A stretch of 64,000 nucleotides of DNA from Antedon mediterranea. Lineage: Eukaryota > Echinodermata > Crinoidea > Comatulida > Antedonidae. Under the pieces are notes generated by a model. It made no database searches. It was not told where the DNA came from and saw only the letters and a list, made by a program, of their open reading frames with translations. The stretch lies in contig NC_092676.1 in assembly GCF_964355755.1 (NCBI RefSeq), forward strand, positions 17,154,288-17,218,287, given 5' to 3'. Positions 50,901 through 64,000 of the stretch are shown one piece after another (the stretch's first letter is position 1; the number at the start of each line of letters is the position of its first letter). Both the position numbers and the translations under genes were made by a program.

Positions 50901-53900
50901 CCAATAAAAATTGAAATACTGTAGGTGTTATATAAAACACATAATCGGGCCTTTGGCAAAACAACAGATGAATATGCCTTAAGATATTGAAAATAAATTG
51001 GATTGTATAGAGCGAAGATTTTAATTATTACTAACCTAATGAAAATTAGCTAATTATTCCAGAATTTGATCAGGCATTATTATTAAGATGGATAATGGAA
51101 TTAAAATAAATCCCTTCAAGAACTTGTTTGTGCAATATTGCAATATTGACCAAAGCAACATTTGTATTCAAATTGGTCCGTTTGAATAGATTGCGGAGAT
51201 AGAGTAAAACGTTTTAAATAGTATGATAGTCTAGGTATTTGGAATCAATATTGGCAAACAGATAAATATTTTGGCATTGCATATACATTGCAATTTGAAA
51301 CGCCGACGAGTGGACTAACATAAAAAGACAATAAACACAGATTTGGGGCAAGTCTGATACAATGAGTACAATGTGCTGTATACAGAGTATATGCCTACAA
51401 TTAAATACGTAATACAATGAAATTACAAGAACCGATGCAGGATAGGTTGTTATACATTAGAAGTATGAAGTCTTGTCTCTTTACGATTTCAGTCCACTAC
51501 GGGGCGAAGACCTCTTCAAGCTGAAACCTCTTTCTGTTCTGCTTTCATTCAGTATACCAGCACAACCTCATCTCTCCTTGTGGTTATTTCTTGCTCTGTC
51601 ACGTGTGCCATTCCGTTGCAATGTTTCATGCACATCTCACTTTCTTTTTTTTTAGTTGTTGCATGGAGTCGATAATCCACTTCATTTTTCTGTCCACCTT
51701 GCTTATCTCTCAGCATGCATTTCCATACTCCTTTGTGTTGTTTTATTTTTTGTTTTATTTTTGTTTTAAATAGCCATGATGACAACAAAACCTAGATCCT
51801 ACTTCTTTTCAGTAAGTCATCGAAAAACAAACATTACATATAGATGGTTACTGTTGAAGTGGCTATTTCGTTGATCATGATAATGTTACCATTTTTAGAA
51901 TCCAACGTTTTTTAAATCGACACATGAAATATGTGCCTATTTCCCATACATGGACGAATCGGAGGTAATATTGAAGGAACCAGGGAAGTGTTTGCGCAGT
52001 AAAATCGCCATGAAGAAAGAGAATTTGTTTCAACAAATAAAATTGGTGTTTTTTTTAAATAAGAAAGAAACGTTTTATTTGATTAATAATTTCTGTCACG
52101 GTTGAACTAATGTATCACTGATTCATTATGTGTACAGATTTGAAATTAATGGAGTACAACGAAATGTTGATAGCTAACTGTCAAGAATGAATAATATTTA
52201 GGTAGCAAAATGGAGTGACTTCATTAAGATGTCTGCGTCCATTTGGTGTGTAACCCAATCTGTAATTGTTGTCAAGAAACAAAATGTAATGATTTCCTAG
52301 CATTGGCCTATATAATGGTGACTTTTCTAGAACATTTCCTAAAGTTCACAGGTGAATGTAAAGTTTCCGTTTTAGAAGGATTTCCTCCGTAATGTAGTAG
52401 AACTGAAATTTAACTGACCCTTTTTTTGTATGACTTTATTTTTTTTATTAACTTTCCAGATGAAAGCAAATTAAATCTAGAAGATTTTTCAAAGTCTATG
52501 TTCAGAGTCATTTCTAGAGAATTTTCCAAAGTTCATGTGTTTTCACTTTTTTAGACGCTCTGATTTAAATCATCTTCATTTGATTTTTTATTGTCACCTA
52601 ATATCAATTCAATGTCTAATTAAAATTTAAATTGTAGGCCTAATATTTCATTTAATAACAGTCATGTCATTACTTGTTTTCCACGCCATTTCGATATAAT
52701 TGTATTTTATACTCAATTATTTAAAAAAAATGTTCAATTATAATTTCATTTAAATAACTAAAAACATAAACTATACATACAATCCCGATTGGTATTTGCA
52801 GTTACAAAAACAATCTTAAATAGCTAAAGAAGATTTAAAATCCGATATACGTATAGAGAATTTCGTACACAGGTCAAAAACGACTACTGAATACACTGAA
52901 TAGCTAAATAGATGTGATTCAAACTGATTTCTAATTTTAAATGAGCATAATTATTTCAGCTTACAACATATATTCGATACAAACTGTTAAACATTTTTCC
53001 GTCATTTTATATTATAATAAATACATTAGCAGGTTACGATCAAGGATGGGGTAACGTTCATCTCGATGTTTACTCCACTGGGTCTCGTAGAGGCGGGCAG
53101 TGGCGCTGTTTTTTGGCCATGAAAAAAATGAATGATATTGTTATATCTGTAGTAAATGATTCTGATGAAATGAAATAAATGAAAAACCTTCCTAATATAG
53201 TGTTCTAAAACTAATTTGCAAATAATGTAGTAATAAACCTAATTAACTTATCTTAACCAGAGATTTAAGACTCACTATAAAGTGTGATCTGATCTCCATT
53301 TAATTGGTAATAATTATATCAAATTGTTTATATACATAAAACGTTTAACTTTTTAATAGTAAATTAATTGACACTATAGGAAATATATTCCTTTATGGAA
53401 CTTTAAAGTGGTATAATTCAAATTAGCCCAATGGGAAAATAAGTGTTACTTTGCCCATGTCCATCGAGTACGCAACGCATAGTGTGTCGAGTTAAATTGC
53501 CGCTATTGAATCAATCTTTCAATAATATTAGCGTTGTGTTGGACACCATGGGAAATTAGTTTTAACAATTCAACATCTATTCTATACATATTAATTGGCT
53601 TGACGCCGCAAGGGAGAGTACTCATACGTAGTTTGTATTTGATTAAAACAATAACATTAGGATATACAATATAGTGACAAACGGTGAATGTCTGGTAAAA
53701 TAACCAACATGTTCATTATCAAATATTCTATTTTATATTAACACCTAAATAGATTCTTGTCATTTGATTGGACGATTGTGGGTCACATGACGTGCAATAT
53801 TACGTACTATTCAACGATCATGTAATAGTTTTTATCTCACGTACGAAAAAAATCTGGTTGGAATTGCATCGTTTGTGCAAACGGAAACAGCTACGCAACC

Positions 53901-54667
53901 GACAAGATCTCTCCTTCGCAACAAGATTAGAACAATGCAATGCCAAGCTACTTAGATGTTATATAAAACAAAATAATTAATGTTTTATATTCGTGCGATG
54001 CTACAAATAGTTCTATTCGGTAAATATGAAATTCAATTTTTACTCGGGCTTTGCCTCGTGCAAATATAATTTCATTATTATAGCACTCTTCAATATTTGA
54101 ATTATTTGTATAATTTTGCACAGCATTCACCAACACATAATTGATATGCCTTGAATCTACACGAACAATGTTAAGTCCTTTTCACATAAATTTAAATTAT
54201 GCCTCCATACATTAGGAGGTATATCACAGCATTTCTGCAAGAGAACTGTTTTTCTGTTATATTCCAAATCTGAATTCAATTGTTGACGTGTAATAAAATA
54301 GTGAAACATTATTTAGAGGGTTTTGGGTAGGTTAAGTTAATGTTGAGGTACGTATTAGGTATTGGACGTGTGTGGATTGGCCTATTACCGTTTCTTAACA
54401 TTAAACAGTTAAGCAGTTTTTTTTTAACCGATGGCAATTAAATACATGCATGTCATAATTTTGCATTCTGCACGTACCTAAAACGATGAATTAAATAACA
54501 TTCGTAAAACAATAATAATTCTTATTAAGTAATATGTTAATACCACCCTAATCCCAGTCCGGATTTCATTGCATTACTAACTTATTTAATCAGGATCTAT
54601 ATTCAAGTAAGTTATCTTATTGTATATATGGTCAATGTGAGATTTAATCTACTATCTAACCGAGGTG

Positions 54668-55097
54668 ACATTGTCACGGAAGATTGTGCTTTTATGCAAA
54701 TCAAATAGGATAAAATTTGAATAAGTTTATAAATGATGTTTGTTTAACATGGATTACGAAAAGTAATATTATATTACATATATAACAATTCTACAACTCT
54801 CATCATACCATTTTCCTCTTTTTAAACCTCAATTTCAGTAATATGTATTTATTATTATTAGGCCTACTGAATAACTATATTAAATACATTGAGATTAATA
54901 GGCCTAATACTAATTATTAAGTAATAACTACTTAATAATGCGACATGTATTATCATAGGTAGTTTATGATTTAACAAACTTGGAACAAAATGTTCTAATT
55001 TTTGCGAACTATGCACCTTTGGCACCGAAACATCCATTGTTGCCCTGACTACAGTACATCATAAGTTGCGCCGTAAAATTTGTAAGTAGGCCTATCT
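54668..55097. mobile_element. Repeat element of about 430 bases with flanking direct repeats, copy 1
   Basis: acattgtcacggaagattgt starts a segment repeated at 56182-56589 with high identity. This copy is bracketed by ctaaccgaggtg (54656-54667) and ctaaccgaggtg (55098-55109), a 12-base direct repeat that looks like a target-site duplication. It is non-coding, with the inner words tattaagtaataactactta ata and aacaaaatgttctaattttt. Confidence 0.7.
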
Positions 55098-55109
55098 CTA
55101 ACCGAGGTG

Positions 55110-56181
55110 GTTTTAATAGTGTCGTCATTTTGTAAGTACAAGATATTGGTACGTTACAGTCAATTTAAATTGTAAAGATATGACGTAAATGCAGTTCTAT
55201 CGTTTATGCAGAATGCAAAGTGCTTGATTTTTATCATTAGTGCAGATTTGATCATAATTTTAGTACTACTGACAGTAACTGTAAATTGATTATAAAAAGG
55301 TTTTCGTGTTTAAAGTCATAGGTTGGCGGTTATCAATACAGTACTATAACAATTATTTGTGCTTAAGCAAAATGATTTAAGGCAAAGTTAACACAATTTT
55401 TGCTAAGCAAGTGTGATAAATCCGGCATTTGAAAGCCTGGTGTAGAAAGTGAAGTTTAATAAGTCTAGTTAAATCAACTACAACAACCAGCCCAACTATA
55501 AACATCTAGCAGGTTAAACAGCCCTCCAGCAGATAAGCTAGTATGTTCAGTGTTCATTGTTATTTTCCCATTAAATTACTTATTCAGTTCATTCCATGTT
55601 CTACTTATTCATAGAAATCGTCCTAACAAACGTGTGCGAAGAAGAGCCGATCCACACATCAAAAACAATTTTACGCTTCAAAAATATCCAATCTGACAAC
55701 ACATCATTTTTCTGACAAACATGGCTACAGTATTCGGGTTGGATAACCTACATTCGAGGAGTTCACACGAATCTGTATGACTACAAAGTAATTGAAATTG
55801 GAACTGACTTGTTATTATTCATACGCCTATCATCTCTGTATTATTTTAAGCGTATGTTTTTTAGATAAACTCGGTACCGGTAATAAACAAGAACTATGTC
55901 TTACAAAAAACGCCGCTTGACTTTTTGACGTAACGGTTTTAATTATTGTTTTATTTTTTCTTTATCTTGTTTTTTGTCTCCCTTGAATACAACTTCCCAA
56001 AGGGCGACGCAAAAACTACATTCCATGATGATAGTTTCAGTGAAACATTAGACAACATGTTGACTAATTGACTGATTTTGAAAGGCATTTACAATGATGA
56101 TTTGTGAAGTTAGCGATAATGAATGATTGAATGATGGATTATAGGAGCGTTAAATCATAATGTTGGGTTACTGATCTTCAA
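55110..56181. other. Spacer between the two element copies
   Basis: AT-rich; nothing recognisable. Confidence 0.5.
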
Positions 56182-56589
56182 GACATTGTCACGGAAGATA
56201 ATGCTTTTTATGCAAATCAAATAGGATAAAATTTGAATGAGTTTATAAATGATGTTTGTTTAACATGGATTACGAAAAGTAATATTATATTACATATATA
56301 ACAATTCTACAACTCTCATCACCCTTTTCCTCTTTTTAAACCTCAATTTCAGTAATATGTATTTATTATTATAAGGCCTACTGAATAACTATATTACATA
56401 CATTGAGGTTAATAGGCCCTAATATTAATTATTAAGTAATAACTACTTAATAATGCGACATGTATTATCATAGGTAGTTTGTGATTTAAAAAACTTGGAA
56501 CAAAATGTTCTAATTTTTGGCACCAAAACATCCATTGTCGCCCTGACAACATCATAAGTTGCGCCGTAACATTTTAAAGTAGGCCTACC
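56182..56589. mobile_element. Repeat element, copy 2
   Basis: Same segment as 54668-55097 in the same orientation 1.5 kb away, with small deletions (for example in the cgaactatgcacctttgg word). No matching flanking repeat was found here. Confidence 0.7.
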
Positions 56590-59500
56590 TTTCCATCATT
56601 TCTTTAAAAAATCGAAATTGACAATAAAACTGAGCCCAGTTACTAGAAAATATTCCATGTGTTCCATTGTCAATTGAATCTAGATTTGTGTTTGTTTGAT
56701 TCGCCTATAAATTGAATTTGTATTGCATAACTAAGTGAAAATATTCACCAAAACCAACTAATATTTGATATAGCCTTCGAGCATTTTGGAAAACTACTAA
56801 GCTGAATAGGGGTTGACGAATCTATATTAAAATCTATATATTCTTATATATTACACATCGACAAAAATGTATCAGAGACGCGGAAGAAATTCAAATTGAT
56901 TTTGAGAAATGTTTCAACGTGTTCGAAATATAGGCATAATTTGTTGTGACAGTAAAAATTGGTTTGAACTTGATATAAAACGCACGTTAAATAGGGCTGC
57001 CAACTTACATTGTATTATACTGCTAATTTTGATATTACGAATATATGTGATTTACGGTATTGTGAGCTAAAAGCATTGGAATTTTTAAAAATGTCAAAAA
57101 GGCTATATCACCCCATTTATTATATTGTTAATAAAAGCGGTAAAAGTTACAAAAAGACGTTTCAATTGCTTCTAAAGTTAATAAATTGATGGGAAATTAT
57201 GTAATGTAATACGCTTACACAAAATACTATGGTGGTGGCAACATCTTTTAATAAAAGACAAATGTCTTACAAAAGGATGTCAGATAAAAATAAAATACAT
57301 TGCTACCATGGCTTATGTTACCCGGAAAGATGAAGGAGTTAGACAATAATAGTTTAGGCCTATATCAATTGGCGAGTTGGGTTAAAATTGTAAATCTCAA
57401 TATGTTTATTAAACCTGCTCTAATTATTGTCGACGTTTCGATTTTTGTCCGGAAAGGGAATTATACATATGAAACGCCATATATGCCAAACTTGTTATTA
57501 ATATTAAGTAGAACGTAGACCGTTAGGTTTATGTGAGCAATATGAACACAAACGTGTAAAAACCATTAACCAAATAGCAATAAGACAATTTTTGCAACAC
57601 CACAATCATAATGATAAGTATTGGTATTAAATCTGAACACATTATTTAAAATGTTATTACTCGAAAACTGGGAGTTTTGTAGGCCTACGGTACTTACAAT
57701 TTAGGCATACTATTACTAATATTTCTAAACTCATCTTATATTCTACCATGTAGTCAGTTGAGTATTAATGTTAAAACATTTAACAACCTTTTTGAAAATT
57801 TAACTTGAAGTTATATTTACGCTAGGAATGATTATTATTGCAACTTACTGTACTGTGTAAACATGGAATGTAGCGCACCAACGCGTTTGTGAATAAAATA
57901 ATTCTGTAATAGGCCCAATTAAATGAATGTTGATAAAACAAAATAGTATTTCACTGTTTTGGTTATAATCCCACTGTTTACTTCTTTGTTTGACTTATCT
58001 GCGTGACTTCTGAAGTCTGAACTACACGCAGAATGGTTGCTGTAGGCCTATATTGATTGATTGTTGTAGTTATAGGCCTATTTGAAAGTTGCATCATAAC
58101 ATAAAATTAAAGAACGTGTTTAGGTATACAGTAATTAAAATATCTGACGTTTTGGAGCGAATAAAATAATTCAATATGTTAGTCATAATCAATATCTATA
58201 TAACCTTTAGAGAGAATATCGTGTATATTCCTTATTTTAAATATGCTTTATGGAAATAATATTTAACTTATTCAACTGAAGGTTGTATAAGTGTTTAAGC
58301 CTGTTTTGTGTTTTAAACTGATTATACGTGCGTTGTCGTTACGAAATGATACAACAAAAATGAATATTTAACCCTTTGTTAGATTATTAGTATCGATGTA
58401 GTACTAAAGCACAAAATAATTTAAACATTTTACCTGATGACAATTTGAGCAAAAGTTAATACTGTACACTCACCACTAAACAATTATTCTGAAGATATAT
58501 TATGTGTAGCTATTAATAATTACCGCATAATTATGGAATGCGCCAAAGAAAATATTCATGTTAGATAGTGGATTTTTAAGATATTTATAATGCGTATGCC
58601 AATCTACTGTATCTGTGCTAATCAATGTATATTTGTTTAATATAAAATTGATTTGCAGAATTATTCATTATGGTTCGGTGGAACGAAAATATTATAGAAG
58701 AACTTTTAAAACCATAGTTCAGTTTATGAACTTACGCATTCAAAACATTATCTCATTTTTTACCGACAGTAGGTGTCATTGTCTATTATTTGTAAGACTA
58801 ATTTTGGAAATTTAATTTAATTTAGGTTAATTTGTTAACTCTTCAAAATACATTGCAGTAACAATGAGCAATTCGGTTTGTGGATATAGTTTCTATAAAA
58901 CTGTTTAGCCTACATGGGATAAGTTTCTAGTTAGTTACAATATAATAAATTAGACAGCAAGGCAATAAGCCTATACATTAGAGGTCCATGGGTAAGACTG
59001 AAAGATGTTACACAATAATACAATGATTTAAAAAGGGCTTAAAGGCTTTCTCCCTATATTGACTGTGGGGAGGGGTCATGATGCCATTAAGGGCTCGGCT
59101 GAGACGTACTTTATATTGGAAATGTCATATACTTCTTGTAAATTTACATTCATAATTCACTGATGTGGTAGGGTTAAGAGATTAATACAGGTCCAATATA
59201 GCCTATGTCCTGAAAAAAATTGATAAAGTGTCAATCCTAATAATGGTGGCCACAGTCCTGTTTCAGTCCTTCTTAGTTGTTTGTCCTGGGATCGCAGAAA
59301 CATGGACGACGTTATGCCAGATTGATTGAGTGGATCAAAAACAATCATTGACATTCAATGTCAAAGATGATGAGCTTACTGTGAACTGATAGATGGCATT
59401 ATGTCGCATTAGTTATGAACTTTTGTCATGGCAGAGAGGCATCAGCCAGTCATCCACACACATTTGTTGACACACACGTATTCTTTGTGGGAAATGTATG

Positions 59501-62500
59501 TATAAATCTAATAAATCAACATTTATTAGATAGTTTTTAAGATAATTTAATGACCTACAGAAAAAAAAACAATTTATCAATTATATGACATGGACAATTT
59601 GTGTTACCATCTGTATCTATACAACGCGTATAATAATAGTACTGTCGATTGCAAACTAACATTGCCATTCACAATTTGAACTTGTCAACGAGAGAGAAGA
59701 TATCAGAGCACTTTCGTATAGATATTTACGTACAAGTGTTAAACAGAGATGAGCATAAATTAAACTATTTTGACAGGTGATATGGACAAATTAAACATAA
59801 GTCATGCATTTAGAATCAGTGCATCTAAATTGACAGAAAGTTGATATAGTTGAATTTATATTGTAAAGTACACATTAGATTTGATACCTGTTACGACACG
59901 TGATTTCTTACCGTATTTAAAATATGTGGATAGGTATAGTACTCCTTTAAGTTTACTGCTAATATGACCAAGATATAAATTAAAGTAACTGCTTTCTGAT
60001 TTAGCGATACTGCCTTCGAAAAAATAAATAACTGTGAATTTGTATGACGTAGAAGTCCCTTTTATGATGGTGAAGCTTCTGACAAGTACAAAATCACCTA
60101 AATTCATTAAATTTATTCTTATTATAACATATCTGGCTTGTTGCAATAGCAAAACGTATACTGGTCTTTCGTACTCGCAATGCAATGAAACCTGAGTCAA
60201 ACGCCAATCTTTCCACGTACAGTATTATGCCGTAAATGCATTACGTCATTCGATTAATTAATCATGCATAACGAACTGTAACTAGCGCCATCACATTACA
60301 AACGATTGCCTGAGTGTTTAATCTTACAAACAGGCCAACAATAATTTACAGTTTTAGCATTTATTTGCTATACTGCAAAAAGTGTCATGATAATCTTGGC
60401 GATGATAGAGCAGACCAGAACGAAATCATAAAAATGTATATTTTTATATAACGCATGAAACGACATTATTTTTTTTTTATTGCAGGCCTAAATATAGGTC
60501 CTACGTAATCTACAGACTAATACCAAAGCTAATGAACAGTCTGCAAAAACCCGATATTATTCCATGTTAAAATTATTACTTTTGATTAAAACTACAGAAC
60601 GCATCCCAAGCATGTCGATGCTAAATCCTAACTATGACAATGTAATGTAACTTAGCTTTTTAGAAACATATTAGTAACTTTTCAATCGTCTAAGGTTACA
60701 CCCATGAGAAAAATATATTATTTGATACATTTTAAAACCGATAATCTAAGTAATATAAATCTTGTTAAAACGCATGTGTGACCAGTAACTATGTTACTGT
60801 TCTGTATTAGTAACAAGATATTCTACCGGTGAGTTTTAAAGGTGCTATTTAAATGTGAAGTACTTGCGGATATTTTTATATTTATTTGACACTGTTAAAG
60901 ATAAATCTAATCAGGAAATACACAAAATAAGGTATTGGTTATCAAAAAAAAAAAGAAATTTATAAAAAAGAGGTGCTTTGATAACTTTCAAAAGAAAGTA
61001 GGTATTTATACTGTAGGCATACTTCGTCTACGAAGCGAATCTAAGAAATCAAAATAATTTTTTTTTGTCCAATGAGCTGACATTTTGGTGTCACTCTAAT
61101 AGTACGTTTCTCAATCAGTTTTTGAATCTGAAACTATTTTTTTTTAAACATGTAGACATTATCACCATCCAAATCTGACTCTATAAATTAAATTTAGCAT
61201 GGAGGGAGGTAAAATTAAATGTTTTTCCTCAATGATTTTAGGGTACATTAAGGTACACAATCCATAATATTTTTCGCGGTTAATGTTATTAGGCCTACGA
61301 GGTTATGTTACAATAATATATTTAACAATTGCAAATTAACACGTTGAATTTTGATTAAATTAAAGAGATTACTACCGATAACGAGGATGAAAAATTAGTT
61401 TTGATAATCGACGAATAGTTAAATAAACGTCACAAAAACTCTACAATAATATTAGGCCTATTTATAATACTAAATTAATTGCAATAATGAAAATACGATT
61501 ATAACAGCTTACTGGGTGGAAGATAAGTCTTCCATTAGTAAAATTGCATAGGCATTGCTATATTTAGAAAAATTAACCATTCTCGGTATAGGCTAATTAT
61601 AGGTTCAATGACAATAATTCAAACAGCACTTACTGTGTATGGCATTATGACATGAATAGCCACGAATGACAAAGTCGTAAAGCTATATGGAATTTTTCAA
61701 CCTGTTTTGTTTTCCCAAGAAGGTAATGAAAATACATATTTATATTATCTCCATGGTTTTTCATATTTTATAGTAAAGGTGATATTAAAATTACTTTTCA
61801 TTGACATGAAAACGAATCAACCGATTTTGAAGAACTTTTATTAATTCCAATGGCAAATAACAATAATAATAATAAATTCTCTGTACTGCATCTCCACATA
61901 TTAAATGACAAGTATCATAGGCAATACTGCAATACAGTGTCATGTTTATCTTTACTGACGCCTGTATCATACATTGTGATAAATCACAAACTTTAGCCAT
62001 ACCTATTTCTATAGATACAGTACATGGAATTTGCTACAATAATTACGAACAAATACTAAATTTCCTGTAGTTGTGAGATTGTCCATAGGACGAGGAGTGG
62101 GAATTGTACCAGTTTTACAGATATTGTCTTTAATAAGTCTTCCTTAAATGATAGAGATAGTTTGATTTAGAGTTAATCTCCTTGTATTGTATAGTACTGT
62201 AGATTATTCGCCAACCCATCTCCTACACATTTCGACATACTTTTAAAAAATAAACCAGTTAATTAGACTTACACGTATTGCTAAAAATACCACGTTTAAT
62301 ATGATGTGTTGAAAATACTTGTAAATTGTCTGTGAATGTGTGATTAATGTGACTGATCATTTACAGTGATGTATGCTGTACGGTTGATGACATCATTAGA
62401 AGCATTAAAATGAAGTTTGAGATTTTAAGAAAAAATACCAAGATACTAACCAAGACCAAGAATATATATTTGCAACATAATATGTATTTTGATCAATTTC

Positions 62501-63649
62501 ATGTTGATGCTATAGATTGCTTAATTGTTCTTATATATTGTTTTGAAGTTTACCATGAGTGTGATGATTATCTGTACTGTATCTATAATTTGGCCAGTTT
62601 CATAGGAAAATTCTGCAATACAGTATCACATATTTATCACATGTGACGCATGTACTATAGGTCATAATCTTAACCTAACCATAATGCGGAGATATACATG
62701 GATATATTGTATGCCTATAAAGAATCAGGTGGATCATGAGTACCTGTTTTGGTTTTTCCTTACCTGCGTTTATTAGTTATATTGCATGTATTGCTAATTT
62801 AATTTAAAAAAAAAGTATATTTGGACTATTTATAATTATTCTTAATTAAATATTTACTTCTACGGTAGTAACTAAGATTACAAATGTTAGTAGTCTTGTC
62901 TTTGTTAATTGGTCAATAAAGGGCGTGAAACTGATCGCAGCCACAGATAGACCTGTAGATCTCACCATCCATCCTGCTGTTATTGCCTTAGTTGTACCGC
63001 GGAGAACATGTTTGTATCAATCAGCCAATCAAATAATATTCCAATTTTAATTCATTGCTCCCACTCAAGTCACGAACCACTACGCCAATGTTGAGATCGC
63101 ATCAACGCGAAAATGTATTATTAGGACATTAAGACATTATTTATTTAAAAATAAAAATCAATTTCATAAAAATGTTCTGATTTGTATACAAAGAATTGTG
63201 ATTAATAGTTCTTCATAATATTATTATTTTGATATACTAAATATACGTCGGCCAATTTAAGGAGTCCCTGTCCAGTTGAATCTCTAGTAGTTGAATAGTT
63301 CCTCTATACTTCTATGATTTTTATGACGCTTAATACAGTAAAAGTAATCGAACATAACTTGAGAAAAAATTTGAACATATGTTTTTCAATTATTTTTTGA
63401 AATACTGTACGTTAGAGAGTTTTTAGATTACATACTTCTTTAGTTTCGCAATATGTATTGGTAATTCACTACACGTTAATGCAGTCGATTATATTAGAGC
63501 ACTTTAATCCAACATAATCTAACTTACAAGAATTAAATTCACACCGATCGAAATGTTCAGTAAACTTAATTTTAAAGAAAGCGTAGCGAAGTTGCAATTG
63601 TATTAAAGTGGACGACGCGTCAATGAGAACGAGTGCGTGCTCAGTTATT
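56590..63649. other. Intergenic stretch at the right
   Basis: AT-rich with scattered taggccta words. A minus-strand frame of 114 codons (60200-59856) contains a good donor (gtaagaaa at about 59910) but no known domain. The stretch 58980-59470 is less AT-rich and unexplained. Bases 60270-60297 share the word gtaactagcgccatcaca with the element at 31720-32208. Confidence 0.45.
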
Positions 63650-63858
63650 TTACTGTATTTATCAAATATCATTGTTACAATATTAAAATATATTGTAGTA
63701 TCAGTTTTATTTTATCAAATACCATTGTTACAATATTAAAATATATTATAGTATACAGTTTTATTTTATCAAATGTCATTGTTACAATATTAAAATATAT
63801 TATAGTATACCGTTTTATTTTATTAAGTATCATTGTTAAAATATTAAACTATATATCT
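63650..63858. repeat. Minisatellite, four units of about 63 bases
   Basis: The unit gttttattttatcaaatac, cattgttacaatattaaaat, atattatagtatac is repeated about 3.5 times; the last unit is the most divergent. Because 63 is a multiple of three, it produces a repeating open frame of 21-residue units that is not a gene. Confidence 0.85.
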
Positions 63859-64000
63859 TAGTGTTAGGCCTATATTACATTATTCTATGATATTATAATG
63901 TTCTTCCATCGTGGAACGCGTTTTAATCGGATACAACCATCATATTGTACAATCATCATCAAGCAGATATTGAGGTTCAATTTGTTCGTTCTTCCGCCAT

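Larger units (their letters stand above)
46600..54655. other. Intergenic stretch
   Basis: Apart from MITE pieces at 47225-47340 and 47744-47980, this is AT-rich. Several GT/AG-bounded short segments exist on the minus strand (for example 48268-48309, open as ELTYRIPLPKRLKK) but no gene could be assembled. The patch 51470-51790 is less AT-rich and may be an old retroelement; no domain was recognised. Confidence 0.45.

Noticed and set aside
51473-51790. Less AT-rich patch with frames on both strands
   Set aside because: Could be an old retroelement, but no reverse transcriptase or other motif could be named.
53768-53980. Frame of 70 codons with a basic middle
   Set aside because: Not recognisable, no conserved motif, isolated.
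59856-60200. Minus-strand frame of 114 codons with a good donor near its end
   Set aside because: No signal peptide, domain or family resemblance; the length is possible by chance. Kept only as a note in the intergenic entry.
62410-62646. Frame of 78 codons on the + strand
   Set aside because: Composition follows the AT-rich background; no domain, no splice context.

Overview
The window is eukaryotic, AT-rich genomic DNA whose genes are split by introns with GT/AG borders. Its introns and intergenic DNA carry many short transposable elements: non-autonomous Helitrons, hAT-like and TTAA-type MITEs, tRNA-related SINEs and LINE remnants. The repeat style, the many copies of the palindromic word AGGCCT and the protein similarities suggest a marine invertebrate deuterostome, most likely an echinoderm. 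This is inference; no species can be named from the sequence alone.

Left part (1 to about 29.6 kb, + strand): thirteen coding exons of one large gene, cut off at its 5' end, encode a SASH1-type adaptor of the SLY family. Every exon junction keeps the frame, giving 945 visible residues and a stop at 28935. The order is a short conserved helix region, a basic tract, a Ser/Thr-rich linker, an SH3 domain, a first SAM domain, a long disordered region in one 1088-base exon, and a second SAM domain at the C terminus. Two introns hold copies of neighbouring exon pieces: a decayed copy of the start of exon 4 sits upstream of it, and the 3' end of the SAM1 exon with its splice donor is repeated in tandem.

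Middle (about 40.2 to 42.1 kb, - strand): a small gene encodes a secreted peptide precursor of 78 residues on two coding exons, probably behind a 61-base intron in the 5' UTR. It has a signal peptide, an acidic propeptide, a Lys-Arg cleavage site, and a cationic mature peptide with Arg-Pro-Ser-Arg repeats, four cysteines (C-X7-C-X5-C-X-C) and a C-terminal Gly-Lys that could give an amide. This layout resembles four-cysteine antimicrobial peptides of starfish. It is the most interesting object in the window.

Rest (29.6 to 40.2 kb and 42.1 to 64 kb): no other protein gene could be supported. These stretches hold MITE copies, an old degenerate tandem array at 34.4 to 35.25 kb, a repeated element of about 420 bases at 54.7 and 56.2 kb, a candidate promoter patch near 46.0 kb, a 63-base minisatellite near the right edge, and otherwise AT-rich DNA without visible structure.
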